A stretch of DNA of 64,000 bases from an uncultured Prevotella sp. (GTDB lineage: Bacteria; Bacteroidota; Bacteroidia; Bacteroidales; Bacteroidaceae), in contig CALEKA010000120.1 in NCBI GenBank assembly GCA_937898715.1, forward strand, positions 17,062 to 81,061. The letters run 5' to 3'. A model generated the notes under the pieces. It ran no database searches, was not told where the DNA came from, and saw only the letters and a program-made list of their open reading frames with translations. Shown in pieces: positions 49,078-58,677 of the stretch. Made by a program: the position numbers and the translations under genes. Each line of letters opens with the position of its first letter. Position 1 is the stretch's first letter.

Positions 49078-50268
49078 TCAGTGTCTAAGCAGACAAGCCT
49101 CTACAGCTAATGTTTGTGGCCGAGCCATGGTACGCATGCCTAAGGCTACGGCTTCACCGCAAAGGGCTATCTCGCCTAAGCGATAATGGCACGTGTCTTG
49201 AGCTTTATCTACGATTGTGTCGCCTGCCATAGAGGCTGTTTGCAAGAGCCGGCTACGCATTTTCCAATCGCCCAACCATGTGGCTGCTCCCAAAGCAAAG
49301 GTGGTGCCCGACGGACTGAGCCCAAACAGAATAGGCCCCGCATCGACATCGAAAGAGAGCATGGGCGATTTGTCAATAAACTCACGAATGCCGAATACAG
49401 GAGTTTTCTTTACAAAAAGTTTCTTGAACTGTTCGTATTGGCTGCGAGCGAAGGCTTCACTTGCACATAGCGCCAATAGCGAGCAATTCAGTGCTGTATA
49501 CGAACCGCGCACCTTGCTTTTGGGGTTGCGCAGTTTCTTCGTTAGCATAGATGCGAGTAGTCCCGTTTCATTATCAAGCCATATCGTTTGTGCCTTCTCC
49601 AGCCAGCGGCTAAGCGCATCTTGGAACTTTCCACTGTTGTAAAGCTGTTCATAGTTGTGAAGTGCCACGATGGTGTAGAGCATGTCTGGCAAGAATATCG
49701 GAGTACCGGGAAAAGAACGCAGGTTTAGGTCGGGGCTAAGAAGCATATTGCGATGGAGCGATTGGCAGCACGCTTCGAGCAATTCGTCAAATCGAGTGCC
49801 GCCCCCTGCAAACTTATAGTGCGTAATGATCCATGCCAACAGGCTGAGATACGTCATGTGATCGTTGGGGCCATCTAAGCCATCCATCGCATCCTCTTTC
49901 CACTTCATGGTGTCGTAGTAGCGAATGGCAGGTGTGTCGGTTAGTTCAATGAGTTCCTCTATCTTGGGCAACATTTCCTCCTTTGTGTCGGGATAAATAC
50001 GGCAAAGGTTAGCCAATGCCACGGCAGTATAGCAACATGAGTAGATGGCCCACTGCCCGCCATAGAAGCGGCCGAGTTCTTTCGGCATTTTCTTTATCAG
50101 CTCGTTGGGAGCAACAATTACCTCCTGACAGAGCCAACGCGCACGGCTAATCAATTCTTCGCGTTCTTTATTCCAAGGAACCTCAGTATCAACATCAGCA
50201 GAACGATTCTTAATGAGATTACTGGGGATATTCGCGGCTAATTTTGCAAAAGCGGTTATTAGGCTCAT
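49078..50268 (-). CDS. Helical protein of unknown function (possible alpha/alpha toroid)
   Basis: A 396-residue protein, probably cytoplasmic, with no recognised family. It is nearly all helical with aromatic and Cys-rich segments ('RFYGGQWAIYSCCYTAVALANLCRIYP', 'GPNDHMTYLSLLAWIITHYKFAGGGTRFD', 'SFPGTPIFLPDMLYTIVALHNYEQL', 'SYTALNCSLLALCASEAFARS'). The repeated helix pairs and GPNDHMTY / LPDMLY motifs recall alpha/alpha-toroid enzymes, but that is only a resemblance. A minus-strand TACCTTTG box lies at 50326-50319, so the gene may be transcribed separately from the Ter cluster upstream. Confidence 0.65.
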   Translation of the reverse strand: MSLITAFAKLAANIPSNLIKNRSADVDTEVPWNKEREELISRARWLCQEVIVAPNELIKKMPKELGRFYGGQWAIYSCCYTAVALANLCRIYPDTKEEMLPKIEELIELTDTPAIRYYDTMKWKEDAMDGLDGPNDHMTYLSLLAWIITHYKFAGGGTRFDELLEACCQSLHRNMLLSPDLNLRSFPGTPIFLPDMLYTIVALHNYEQLYNSGKFQDALSRWLEKAQTIWLDNETGLLASMLTKKLRNPKSKVRGSYTALNCSLLALCASEAFARSQYEQFKKLFVKKTPVFGIREFIDKSPMLSFDVDAGPILFGLSPSGTTFALGAATWLGDWKMRSRLLQTASMAGDTIVDKAQDTCHYRLGEIALCGEAVALGMRTMARPQTLAVEACLLRH

Positions 50269-50677
50269 AAGTTTGCTTTTAAGTAAGGTCCTAACTCAAT
50301 TGATTATTTTTTCTGCTGCAAAGGTATGATATTTATTGCTTTAGATGGAAAAAACATAATGTTACAATGAATATTCCTATTTACTTAGATGACTTTTTTG
50401 CAACATTGCAACTTGACGCTATTTACTGTTTTAGGTCTTATCTATTCTGCCTAAATCCGAGACTTCAGTGCCTAATGCCTTGTACGTTCCCGAACGTGCA
50501 ATTTTGTTAGTATTTTTAGTCACATAGCTCGATATGCTTTCAACTACTAACCTCAAAATATGGTGCAAGGCGAATGCAATCAAGCTAACTTGAATTGCTG
50601 AGCCGCCCATATTATCAGAGAAAAATCACACTTCCGGTAACGCACAATTCATTACGGCAGGTTTTATAGGACCACCC
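50269..50677. other. 400-bp gap upstream of the 396-residue gene
   Basis: No gene is seen. It holds a minus-strand -7 box TACCTTTG (50326-50319), the palindrome ACGTTCCCGAACGT (50484-50497), one copy of the 'GGTGCAAGGCGAATGCAA ... TTGCTGAGCCGCC' hairpin unit (about 50563-50611) also present upstream of lysS, and 'TATAGGACCACCC' at about 50662-50674, similar to one end of the palindromic element upstream of leuA. Confidence 0.5.
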
Positions 50678-51136
50678 TTATGTAAGAGCAATAGCTCTAA
50701 AGAATTCTGAAAGAATTAAAGCAGTAAGTGTTATTGCAAGAAGGACTAATACTATCACAGTAAGTATTCCACAGTATCTTACAACAAATTTCAGACTGTC
50801 AAACATCCCTGCAAACTCTTCATTGTCATCAAACTTGCATGCAGAACGAGCTTGCTTAATGAAAGTAAAGGTTCTCTTTAACATGGGATAGTAGATAGCA
50901 GCTACTGCTAGAAAAACTAACCCTTGGATGGAAGCTCCAGCATTATGATCATCAGACATAATTCCATAAAAGAAAAAACCAAAACCTGCAAAGGCATAAA
51001 ATCCCGTACCTACACTACCAATGATATTCAAGAACTTTATCCATTTGGTTGCTGTCAAAAGGTTCTCTTTCATGTTGTCGGTTACCTCCAAACGACCGTT
51101 GACATTTCTCTTGTCATCATTCAAATTTAATTCCAT
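50678..51136 (-). CDS. DUF5362-like small membrane protein
   Basis: A 152-residue membrane protein with about four helices, beginning after a polar N-terminus: 'TATKWIKFLNIIGSVGTGFYAFAGFGFFFYGI', 'SIQGLVFLAVAAIYYPMLKRTFTFIKQA' and 'VVRYCGILTVIVLVLLAITLTALIL'. The pattern is that of DUF5362-type proteins, which have no known function. It starts 4 bases after the kinase gene's stop and is translationally close to it, so it belongs to the Ter-type operon. Confidence 0.65.
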   Translation of the reverse strand: MELNLNDDKRNVNGRLEVTDNMKENLLTATKWIKFLNIIGSVGTGFYAFAGFGFFFYGIMSDDHNAGASIQGLVFLAVAAIYYPMLKRTFTFIKQARSACKFDDNEEFAGMFDSLKFVVRYCGILTVIVLVLLAITLTALILSEFFRAIALT

Positions 51137-51140
51137 GACT

Positions 51141-52640
51141 TTAATTATTTATAAGTTGAACAACAATTAATCTGCCTCCTTGCCCTTTGTCAAGGAGTAT
51201 TTGTCTGCCCTCGGTGAGTGGCACGTACTGCCCGATGCCGATGGGCTTTTTGTCTGTAACATCATACATATCCGGCAGACGGCGGTTGATGAGGATCCAC
51301 TGACCGTTGTAGAAGTGGAAGTCGCCAACGGGTTTCTTTTCCTCAGCACTCGTCTTCTCGTTGCAAGGCACAAGGTTGTTGGCGTGCCATTTGTACAGAG
51401 TCTGCTTGTCGTATACCATCAATCGGTAATTCTCGGATATATACTTTCCGTGCGAGGGAGCATAGTAGAAATTGAGAATCGGCAGTTGGCCTTTGTACTC
51501 AGTTCCACAGAACGGACAACGTGGCTTGGTGGTGTTGTCGAACACATACCAATGCGCCTCACACTTAGGGTTCTGACATGGCTGCACCAAGTCGCAAGTT
51601 TTCACCAAAGCCTCCTCCCATTGCAGAGCTGAGGGGCGGGCGGCAGGATTGTGCAAACCATCAATGAAAGCTTTGTCGAACAGCTCTTTCAAGTATGGGC
51701 CACATATGGTGTAAGGCATTTTGGCAGGGTCGCCTTGTGGCAGTTGTGCCTTTGCCAGCTGGTCGGGCTTCACACGGTTGGTCTTGTCCGTTGGGTGCTC
51801 AATGAACAAAGCCTTTGAACCGTAGCGCATGTCGTCATCCTTTTGCGGGTCATCCACATCCCACACCTTGCCTCCATCCAATGGATCACGGTTGAGCAGG
51901 AAGGAGTAGATAAGCACGGCAAGCGCATGGCGGTCGGTCTCTATTTTAGGCAGGTTCTTCTTCGGATCGTCCACCTTGAGAGCCTTCGTGGCAAGCACCT
52001 CTGGGGCAATAAAGCCAGGTGTTCCCACCACCTCGGGAGGAAACTTGTGTGGCACAACAAGTCCGTCGCAGTCGATGATACAGGCATTGCCGCTCAATGG
52101 GTCAACGAGCACGTTGTTGTATGACAGGTCAGAGTGGGCAAGTCCTGCCGCATGAAGCCGTCGCATGGCGCGTGCTATCTTTAGGCACATGTGCAGTCTG
52201 TCCAAGAAAGTGCCCTTTTGATCGGCTGGTACGAATTTGTTAATAAGTTTGGCCGACGAGAACCATTTGCCGTTTTTTTCCTGTCCGTTCTTGATGAACG
52301 GCCAAGAGTCGGCCACCCCGCTGAAGAAGAATTTCTTGTCGTAGAAAGGTATCACAATGCCCGTCAGTCCTTTCCACTCAACAATCTTTGTTGGCCATGC
52401 AAAGAACTGATTCCAATACTGACCTATGGCATCATTGGTGAAGATACGATTTCTATGGACATTGACAATGTCGTTGATTCGAGCCTTGTCGTTAGCATTG
52501 ATAGGCTTGCGGTAGAAAGCCACGACATACGTCTTATCCGTTGAGAAATACACATCCTTTACACCACCCTGAGCTTTTATCTCGTCGTAAAACTCAACGG
52601 TGCTGCCGTCTTGTGCCTTTAACGTAACTTTGTTTGCCAT
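51141..52640 (-). CDS. Ter-type protein kinase with zinc ribbon
   Basis: A 499-residue kinase-fold protein of the type found beside TerY and PP2C (YegI-like). The N-lobe has 'GGVKDVYFSTDKTYVVAFYRK' (ATP lysine region). The C-lobe carries a modified catalytic loop 'GLAHSDLSYNNVLVD' and 'CIIDCDGLVVP', in place of HRD and DFG, with catalytic Asp and Asn retained. A zinc ribbon follows near residues 353-382 ('CQNPKCEAH' and 'CPFCGTEYKG'), and the C-terminus is beta-rich. It is adjacent to the PP2C gene (3 bases) and forms with it and the VWA protein the kinase-phosphatase-VWA triad described for Ter systems. Confidence 0.85.
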   Translation of the reverse strand: MANKVTLKAQDGSTVEFYDEIKAQGGVKDVYFSTDKTYVVAFYRKPINANDKARINDIVNVHRNRIFTNDAIGQYWNQFFAWPTKIVEWKGLTGIVIPFYDKKFFFSGVADSWPFIKNGQEKNGKWFSSAKLINKFVPADQKGTFLDRLHMCLKIARAMRRLHAAGLAHSDLSYNNVLVDPLSGNACIIDCDGLVVPHKFPPEVVGTPGFIAPEVLATKALKVDDPKKNLPKIETDRHALAVLIYSFLLNRDPLDGGKVWDVDDPQKDDDMRYGSKALFIEHPTDKTNRVKPDQLAKAQLPQGDPAKMPYTICGPYLKELFDKAFIDGLHNPAARPSALQWEEALVKTCDLVQPCQNPKCEAHWYVFDNTTKPRCPFCGTEYKGQLPILNFYYAPSHGKYISENYRLMVYDKQTLYKWHANNLVPCNEKTSAEEKKPVGDFHFYNGQWILINRRLPDMYDVTDKKPIGIGQYVPLTEGRQILLDKGQGGRLIVVQLINN

Positions 52641-52643
52641 AGC

Positions 52644-54236
52644 TTATTCGTTTTTTTGTCCTTCAGGTTGCTCTTCAGGTTGTCCTTCAGGTTGCTCTTC
52701 GGATTGCTCTTCGGATTGCTCTTCGGATTGCTCTTCGGATTTCTCTTCTATTGTGTTCTCGTTCTCCTTCGGCTCACCCTCATATAGGATGGCTATTGTG
52801 CGGTCGTCGTGATTGCCTGGCGACCAGAAGTCGAGCCAGTCAAGCAATTGGTCTTTCGAAGCCTCATTGTCGTCAGTCAGTTCTACGCCATTTTCTTTTA
52901 GGTCGTCCCATAGCGCATCCCACTTGTCAGGATTGTTGAGGTTGGCATCTGTTTCAAATTTCGGGTCGCTCACGCCATCGCTCATTAGGAACAATGCCGT
53001 GAAGTCATCTACTATATTGAAACGCAGACGTTGGTATAGCGCCGTAGAGTCCTTAAATATTTCAGGCATTGTAAGGAAGCGTGTCTGTCCTGCAAACTCG
53101 CCCTCGTCGGGTACACCCAATATTTTAGCAGTATGAGCATTTTTGTCGTAAAGACAAATTGCACCATCACCCACCCAGAACGAAGCCACAAACCATCCGA
53201 AACTGAACTTCTTGCAAATGGTGAGCAGAAGAGTCGTGGCATAATACTTTATCGGTTGCTTTGTGAGCGCAGCTTCTGCTTGTATGGCTTTGTGAGCTTT
53301 GAATGCTGCTTCTCCTACAATAGTATAGATGTGATTGCCCACAATCTTACGGGCTTCTTCTTCCGTAATATCATGCAGATGGCTATAAGTTCCGATAGCG
53401 TCTTCAAAAGCCTTGCTCTGTCCGAGTTTTGACATACAATGACTCACCGCCTCATCGCAAGCAATCTTTGAGCCCTGGCGTGAATATTTTGCTGAACCTG
53501 CACCATCGGCCACAGCCATGATGTACCAGCCATTGTCCATGTGCGCCATGCGGAAATAGTCATCACGCGGTTTGCCTTCTTGTGCATGGCTACGACCGCG
53601 TTTGCTTGCAGCCACGATGTCCTTCTGCGGCGTGCCATCTGCCAGGGCTTCTACCTTTACATACTCCACCTGCGTGTCGTCATTTGGGTATTTGGGCTCG
53701 GGCATGTGCTCCCAATCCACAGGCAAGTTGCGCCATAGCTTGCGCGGGTCTTGATTGATGACAAATGGTATCTTATGCTCCAGTGTCGACTTGCCTTCAG
53801 GCATTTCTATTCCGCCACAGAATTTATAGACCAATGTCAATTCAAATGTAGACTCAGCCATGGCACCATCTTTGCGAAATGCTTCCAACGAAGGTGTGCC
53901 GGTAATGGCAAAACTCTTGCCATCGGGCGCAATCGTCAACTTTAGTCCGTGGTTCTCCTCATCCAGTCCCTTAACGTCCACAAGTACCAGCTCCACATTC
54001 TTCAATATGTCAGAGTTGACTTGTGGCATCATGATGGTCTGGCTGTATGCTATATTCTCTTTGGCATTAGGAATGTTGAGGTTCCATTTCAGTCCGCCAT
54101 CAGCCATTTTCACTTTGTCCATAACGTATGTATTATAAAGTTCCCATAATTTGTCTGACAAGAAGCGAAGCATTTTTTCAGCCTTGTCGTCCTCTTGATC
54201 GCCTATGAGAATTTGTAAAGCTTTGTCTAATGTCAT
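52644..54236 (-). CDS. PP2C-type phosphatase of the Ter cluster
   Basis: A 530-residue phosphatase. An N-terminal region of about 190 residues with beta-strands precedes the PP2C domain (about 205-480), which has 'GRSHAQEGKPRDDYFRM', 'WYIMAVADGAGSAKYSRQGS' (metal-binding Asp), 'SFGWFVASFWVGDGAICLYDK' and 'ALFLMSDGVSDPKF' plus the terminal 'HDDRTIAILYEG'. The C-terminus is a tandem repeat of 'SEEQ' and 'PEGQ' pentapeptides, encoded by 15-base repeats at about 52665-52745, of variable length by slippage. It is 4 bases from the VWA gene upstream. Confidence 0.88.
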   Translation of the reverse strand: MTLDKALQILIGDQEDDKAEKMLRFLSDKLWELYNTYVMDKVKMADGGLKWNLNIPNAKENIAYSQTIMMPQVNSDILKNVELVLVDVKGLDEENHGLKLTIAPDGKSFAITGTPSLEAFRKDGAMAESTFELTLVYKFCGGIEMPEGKSTLEHKIPFVINQDPRKLWRNLPVDWEHMPEPKYPNDDTQVEYVKVEALADGTPQKDIVAASKRGRSHAQEGKPRDDYFRMAHMDNGWYIMAVADGAGSAKYSRQGSKIACDEAVSHCMSKLGQSKAFEDAIGTYSHLHDITEEEARKIVGNHIYTIVGEAAFKAHKAIQAEAALTKQPIKYYATTLLLTICKKFSFGWFVASFWVGDGAICLYDKNAHTAKILGVPDEGEFAGQTRFLTMPEIFKDSTALYQRLRFNIVDDFTALFLMSDGVSDPKFETDANLNNPDKWDALWDDLKENGVELTDDNEASKDQLLDWLDFWSPGNHDDRTIAILYEGEPKENENTIEEKSEEQSEEQSEEQSEEQPEGQPEEQPEGQKNE

Positions 54237-54240
54237 AATG

Positions 54241-55287
54241 CTACCCCTTTCCTCTTGTTATATCCATGCCTCCTTCAGCAATTCCGCCGAGTGAGCCTTC
54301 CATGCCACACCAAGGGCAAGCCGTGGTCTGACCATCAGAGCACATGATATTTCCGCATTCACAAATCACCACACCAAACTGTGCGCCACAGCAAGGGCAC
54401 GTAGGCATGCCACGAAGCGACATCGTGTTGATATGCTGATTCGATTGGCCGTCGCTCAAGTTGTTATAAGTCTCCTCATCTACAGGATAAGCCCCCACAA
54501 GCTTGAAATCTGTGCCATTCATATCCAATCCCTCCAATCCCTCTATGGGAGCAATATGTTTGGCATATTTTACAAGGTAAGTCTTCTTGGTGTTGGAACA
54601 CTTGCCTAAGAGCACCGTGTAGTTTTCATCCACAATGCAAGGCTTTGATGTATCTACTTTCTCAAGATTGATGCCTGTGGTAGGTGCCAACGCCACGCTG
54701 TCGTCGCCCATATCCGTGACAGAAACGCTCGTTGCCTGAATGGACGCCGTCACCCACTTGAAGAAAGCCTTAAAGGACATCTCGTCCGTGTCGTTCAGTC
54801 GGAGCACATTGTCAGAAATCTGTCCGAGCAACTGAGTGTTGACATTCTTGCCGATAGATATAGCCACGAGGTTGGCCTTGCGGCGGTATTTGTTGTTCCA
54901 TCGTGCAAAGGCTGATGAGGGATCATCTGTAGGCGTGCCATCGGTAAAAAGGAATATGATGGGTTTCCAGTCTCCTTTGCGCTCTTCTGTGGTCTTCACC
55001 ACATTTTTGTCAATGTCGTCCATCAAGAAGTCAAGAGCGCAGCCGAGTGATGTGCCACCACCAATAGGAAACGTTGGCGGATAAAACTTATACAGTTCAG
55101 TTAATGGCGACAAACTCTCGGCCTTTCCAGCAAATGCAATCACTGAAATAAAAGCCGTTTCGAGTGCATAAGGGTCAGTGCGCAGTTCCTGCACGATCTG
55201 GCGCATGCCGTTCTCTACTTGCTTTATAGGTTCTCCCACCATCGACTCCGACACGTCAACGAGGAAATATATGGGTAATCGTCTCAT
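54241..55287 (-). CDS. TerY-type VWA protein with C-terminal zinc ribbons
   Basis: A 348-residue protein. The VWA domain (about 1-210) has the MIDAS motif 'FLVDVSESMVGEPI' and the Asp of 'FLFTDGTPTDD'. The C-terminal region has zinc-binding pairs 'CPCCGAQFG', 'CECGNIMC' and 'CPWCGM', the arrangement of the TerY-C domain. VWA proteins of this kind act as adaptors for the neighbouring phosphatase and kinase. The gene lies directly upstream of PP2C (4 bases) and downstream of the AIM24 gene (12 bases). Confidence 0.9.
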   Translation of the reverse strand: MRRLPIYFLVDVSESMVGEPIKQVENGMRQIVQELRTDPYALETAFISVIAFAGKAESLSPLTELYKFYPPTFPIGGGTSLGCALDFLMDDIDKNVVKTTEERKGDWKPIIFLFTDGTPTDDPSSAFARWNNKYRRKANLVAISIGKNVNTQLLGQISDNVLRLNDTDEMSFKAFFKWVTASIQATSVSVTDMGDDSVALAPTTGINLEKVDTSKPCIVDENYTVLLGKCSNTKKTYLVKYAKHIAPIEGLEGLDMNGTDFKLVGAYPVDEETYNNLSDGQSNQHINTMSLRGMPTCPCCGAQFGVVICECGNIMCSDGQTTACPWCGMEGSLGGIAEGGMDITRGKG

Positions 55288-55299
55288 CGTATTAATTTT

Positions 55300-55959
55300 T
55301 TATTGTTTAGGAATTATCATAGGTATAGGACTCAGATAAACTTTTCCTGGTCCTGTTATCTTCATCAGGCTCAATCCCTCGCCTCTCAGTACATTGCCAA
55401 ACGACCAACCTGCCTGTATTTGCGAAGTTTGAAATCCATGCAAAGCCACTATGTGGTTTTCGTCCACTTCTATTGTTTCTCCATTTGCTAATATCCTTTC
55501 TATGGGTGTACCCAGCGAATCGAGAAATACAGTGGCATTGCCTTCTACTTTCTGAAACAAACCGACACCACCCAACAAGCCTTGCAGATTGAGGTTGAGG
55601 TTAAGCTTTACCTTGTTAGTAGATGCCACATAGTGTCCACGGCGGCAAATCAGATTCTCACCTTGCAGACGAATGGGAACAAGTGAGCACATACTGCCCG
55701 ACAATACCATTTTCTTGTTGGCATTAGTAGGGTTATAGAAATGTATTATCAAAATTGACTCTCCTGATAGGGCTGTGCGCAATACGCCGCCAATCAAATT
55801 GCCGAGCCCATTACCCGCACCACTACCATTCCATTCAGCATCACGCTGCAAAGCCTCGTCCACATACACAATGCTACCGCGCTCTGCATAAAAAGACTCT
55901 CCTGGTGAAAGCACCACTTCAAGGGTCTTATACTCATAACCTACGATCTTGCAATTCAT
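55300..55959 (-). CDS. AIM24-family protein
   Basis: A 219-residue member of the AIM24 (TIGR00266) family, a jelly-roll fold of unclear function that is commonly associated with TerD-like and membrane-stress genes. Characteristic segments are 'LSPGESFYAERGSIVYVDEAL', 'GLGNLIGGVLRTALSGESILIIHFYNPT' and 'VKLNLNLNLQGLLGGVGLFQKVEGNATVFLDSLG', ending with the repeated strand pattern 'GETIEVDENHIVALHGF'. It is an established neighbour of Ter modules. Start ATG at 55959; it follows a 147-base gap after the 221-residue gene. Confidence 0.88.
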   Translation of the reverse strand: MNCKIVGYEYKTLEVVLSPGESFYAERGSIVYVDEALQRDAEWNGSGAGNGLGNLIGGVLRTALSGESILIIHFYNPTNANKKMVLSGSMCSLVPIRLQGENLICRRGHYVASTNKVKLNLNLNLQGLLGGVGLFQKVEGNATVFLDSLGTPIERILANGETIEVDENHIVALHGFQTSQIQAGWSFGNVLRGEGLSLMKITGPGKVYLSPIPMIIPKQ

Positions 55960-56106
55960 AGCTTCATTTTTATAAAGACAGATTGTTCAACAAACATTCT
56001 TTACTTTCGGGGTAATTAAAGTTTCTTCTTTCAAATCCGCGTTTAATCCTTCGAATTTAAGATGTGAATGCCTTATCACCTATCCACGAGCTAAAGAAGA
56101 CTTTCT

Positions 56107-56772
56107 TTAGAGAAAATTGTTGTAACAATAAAGTTTATCAGCATGTTCTTTTTGAAACACTTTCCATTCCTTTGCAACTTCTCGGCGTATTTCTAAGAGT
56201 GTATTATCTAAATACCATTGGAAAAGGTAACAAGCATCTTTGTCATTGGCGTCTTCACGAAGAATGATATCAATGGTAAAGTACTTTTGTTCTGAATTTT
56301 CTGCCATTTCGAAAGTTGCATCGTCAAATTTCAAGGACAATTGTTTCAAGAAAGCATTGATAAGATCAATATTATTCGTTTCACGGCAAACCACAGCATT
56401 CAGCAACCTTATATGATACATGCCGTCTGGATTGGAATAGATTTGCAACATGTCTGACGATAGATTGATAGTCACAATGCCATGCCCTGTCTTATCACAA
56501 AGGATGTAACTCTCAATACGTTGCTTAAGAACCAGAGCTATAGCATGAAAAACAAAAGACTTGTACTTTTTGCCTTTCCTTTTATACGTATAGATTTTGA
56601 GGTACCTTTGTAGGTTCTCAAGGAACTTTTCTATAACCTGAGCCTCATTTACGTATACTTCGTTTTCCTTGTGATATTCTTTGGTTTGTATATTTATGGC
56701 ATTATTGTCCAATGTCATTTTTACAGAGGCAGGCAAATTCCAGAATTTGATTGAGTTATATTCATGTTCCAT
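56107..56772 (-). CDS. Uncharacterised protein of the Ter cluster
   Basis: A 221-residue protein that I do not recognise. It appears soluble, mixed alpha/beta, with lysine-rich helices ('EAQVIEKFLENLQRYLKIYTYKRKGKKYKSF') and a terminal helix ('WYLDNTLLEIRREVAKEWKVFQKEHADK'). The codon and amino-acid composition (Asn, Lys, Ile, Tyr) is more A/T-rich than its neighbours. It is in the same direction and position as the rest of the cluster, between AIM24 and a VWA gene, so a role in that system is possible; gaps of 90-150 bases on both sides leave room for doubt. Confidence 0.6.
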   Translation of the reverse strand: MEHEYNSIKFWNLPASVKMTLDNNAINIQTKEYHKENEVYVNEAQVIEKFLENLQRYLKIYTYKRKGKKYKSFVFHAIALVLKQRIESYILCDKTGHGIVTINLSSDMLQIYSNPDGMYHIRLLNAVVCRETNNIDLINAFLKQLSLKFDDATFEMAENSEQKYFTIDIILREDANDKDACYLFQWYLDNTLLEIRREVAKEWKVFQKEHADKLYCYNNFL

Positions 56773-56861
56773 TTTAGAGTCTACTTAGCAATTTCGAATT
56801 TATGCAATATTGGAAACACTTATCAACGAAGTAGCAATCGCCAACAACGACAGATAGGATC

Positions 56862-57500
56862 CTATATCACCACATTCACCTCTGCCTGAGCTGGTGGAAG
56901 TTCCACGCTATCTGTCACTCCCATAGTTCGTCCGCCTTGTTGCACATTGATTGTCACCCACTGGAAGAATTTCTTGAATGTGCTGCTGTCCATTGTGTCG
57001 AGCGTGAACACATTGTCGGTGAGCTTCTTCAATGGCTCTGTTTTAGCTTTTGGGCCAGCGGCACAGGCAACTATATTTGTGAACTGATGGCGCTTGACAT
57101 TTTTGATAGCCTCATCGTATACCATCAAGTCCGATGGCTTGCCGTCTGTAAGCACAAACAGCAGCGGCATCCAATCACCCTTTTGCTCTTTCGACCCCAT
57201 ATTCACTTCACGGTCGTAGCAGTCGCATAGCATATTCAGTGCTGCACCGGTATGAGTGGGGCCTGAGTCAGGGCATTCTATATCGGGTAGTTGCAGATTC
57301 TCAAGTTCCGTCAGAGGCAGAATCTGCTTCACATCCTTGTCGTATGTAATGATGCTGATGCATGCCGTTTCTAATGCATAGGGGTCAAGGCGAAGAGAGG
57401 CTATCATGTCTGAAAGTCCTACCTTTACCGACTCAATAGGTTCGCCTTTCATTGAGCCGGATGTGTCAATCAGTATATATACAGGTAATCTTCTGCTCAT
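56862..57500 (-). CDS. TerY-type VWA protein (copy 2)
   Basis: A 212-residue VWA-domain protein. The metal-ion-dependent adhesion site is intact: 'YILIDTSGSMKGEPIESV' (DxSxS), a threonine region 'PTHTGAALNML', and 'LFVLTDGKPSDL'. The C-terminus is short ('PPAQAEVNVVI'), almost identical to the end of the next VWA protein ('PPPEVNIVV'), suggesting that the two arose by duplication. It lacks the zinc ribbons of the third VWA protein. Likely partners are TerD-type proteins and the phosphatase or kinase. Confidence 0.88.
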   Translation of the reverse strand: MSRRLPVYILIDTSGSMKGEPIESVKVGLSDMIASLRLDPYALETACISIITYDKDVKQILPLTELENLQLPDIECPDSGPTHTGAALNMLCDCYDREVNMGSKEQKGDWMPLLFVLTDGKPSDLMVYDEAIKNVKRHQFTNIVACAAGPKAKTEPLKKLTDNVFTLDTMDSSTFKKFFQWVTINVQQGGRTMGVTDSVELPPAQAEVNVVI

Positions 57501-57573
57501 AATTGTAAGTTATTCTGAATATCGGGTGATGCCATAAGTGAAGAGCACCACCCGACAATACTTGCTCTGTGTT

Positions 57574-58212
57574 TTACACCACGATGTTCACCTCGGGAGG
57601 GGGAGGCGGAAGCTCGCTCATAGTGGTGGCTTCGGCAGCCGTCTCTTCCACCGACTTGCTGCTCGTGCTGATAGAAGCTGATACCCACTTGAAGAAAGCC
57701 TTGATTGTAGCGCTATCTGCTGTGTCGAGCTGAACCACATTCTCTGTGATTTGCTTCAACGTGTTGGTATTGGCACCTTGTCCTGCGGCACAGGCCACAA
57801 CCATTCCGCACTTACGCTTCTTAAACTCTTCCAAGCCTTTGGTCATAGAATCGGTAGGCTCGCCATCTGTCATGATAAACACCAATGGGCGCCAGTCACC
57901 TTTTACCTCAGCCGTTGTCTTGTTAATTTCAGAGTCTATTTTCTGCGACAGTAGTTCCAAAGCACCGCCCAATGCTGTGCAGCCGCTTGCGTCAATCGTA
58001 GGTGGTTGGAAGGCAGCCAACTCCGTGAGCGGTGTGACTTGCTGGGCAGAACTGTTGAATGTGATAATGCTGATGTATGCTGTTTCGAGCGCATACGGAT
58101 CGCTACGCAAAGTGGAGATAAGCGTCTGTACGCCATTCTTCACAGCCTCGATAGGCTCGCCATACATGGAGCCGCTGGTGTCGAGGAGTAGATATACGGG
58201 AAGTCTTCTCAT
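57574..58212 (-). CDS. TerY-type VWA protein (copy 1)
   Basis: A 212-residue VWA protein. MIDAS residues are seen in 'YLLLDTSGSMYGEPIEAV' (DxSxS), 'SGCTALGGALELL' and 'VFIMTDGEPTDSM'. It shares length, N-terminal 'RRLPVY' and C-terminal tail with copy 2, but the central sequences differ. It follows the small membrane protein gene by 63 bases. Confidence 0.9.
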   Translation of the reverse strand: MRRLPVYLLLDTSGSMYGEPIEAVKNGVQTLISTLRSDPYALETAYISIITFNSSAQQVTPLTELAAFQPPTIDASGCTALGGALELLSQKIDSEINKTTAEVKGDWRPLVFIMTDGEPTDSMTKGLEEFKKRKCGMVVACAAGQGANTNTLKQITENVVQLDTADSATIKAFFKWVSASISTSSKSVEETAAEATTMSELPPPPPEVNIVV

Positions 58213-58275
58213 TGTTTTGTATCTTTACTGTTTGTATAAAATTCTTAGAAGGATATTGGAATATATTATCTGCCT

Positions 58276-58641
58276 TTATTTCTTATATACTTTTGACCGT
58301 TTTGCAACCTTCTTTTTATTGTCAGTCGCGTAACGTTGCTTGTTTCGTGCCCTTCTGGCAGTTTTGAACAAATTGATATTGAAAAAAGCCAAAACGCTTG
58401 CCATCTTAACCGACAAGAAACGCAACCATCGCGGACATTGACGATAATGATAAAGCATCCATATCAGGAAATGGCTGAATGAGCGTTGACTCCCTTCAAC
58501 TAAAAGCCTCTTCCAAATGACAAAGGCTCTGTATACGATTCGTATCAGATAGAGCACGAATATGCCAAGCACCGTGCCATAAATCGTAAAACGGGCATCA
58601 CGCGTACCAAGATATTCTATTATTTCATGATAATATCCCAT
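58276..58641 (-). CDS. Basic membrane protein of the Ter cluster
   Basis: A 121-residue protein of unknown function. One membrane helix (about residues 18-38, 'FTIYGTVLGIFVLYLIRIVY') is followed by an aromatic and basic region ending in a strongly positive tail 'RARNKQRYATDNKKKVAKRSKVYKK' on what is probably the cytoplasmic side. It lies in the middle of the cluster, 36 bases after the TerD-type gene, and could tether the complex to the membrane (inference). Confidence 0.6.
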   Translation of the reverse strand: MGYYHEIIEYLGTRDARFTIYGTVLGIFVLYLIRIVYRAFVIWKRLLVEGSQRSFSHFLIWMLYHYRQCPRWLRFLSVKMASVLAFFNINLFKTARRARNKQRYATDNKKKVAKRSKVYKK

Positions 58642-58677
58642 CGTCCTTCTTTTAAGATTTAGTGCATGTTTGGGTAT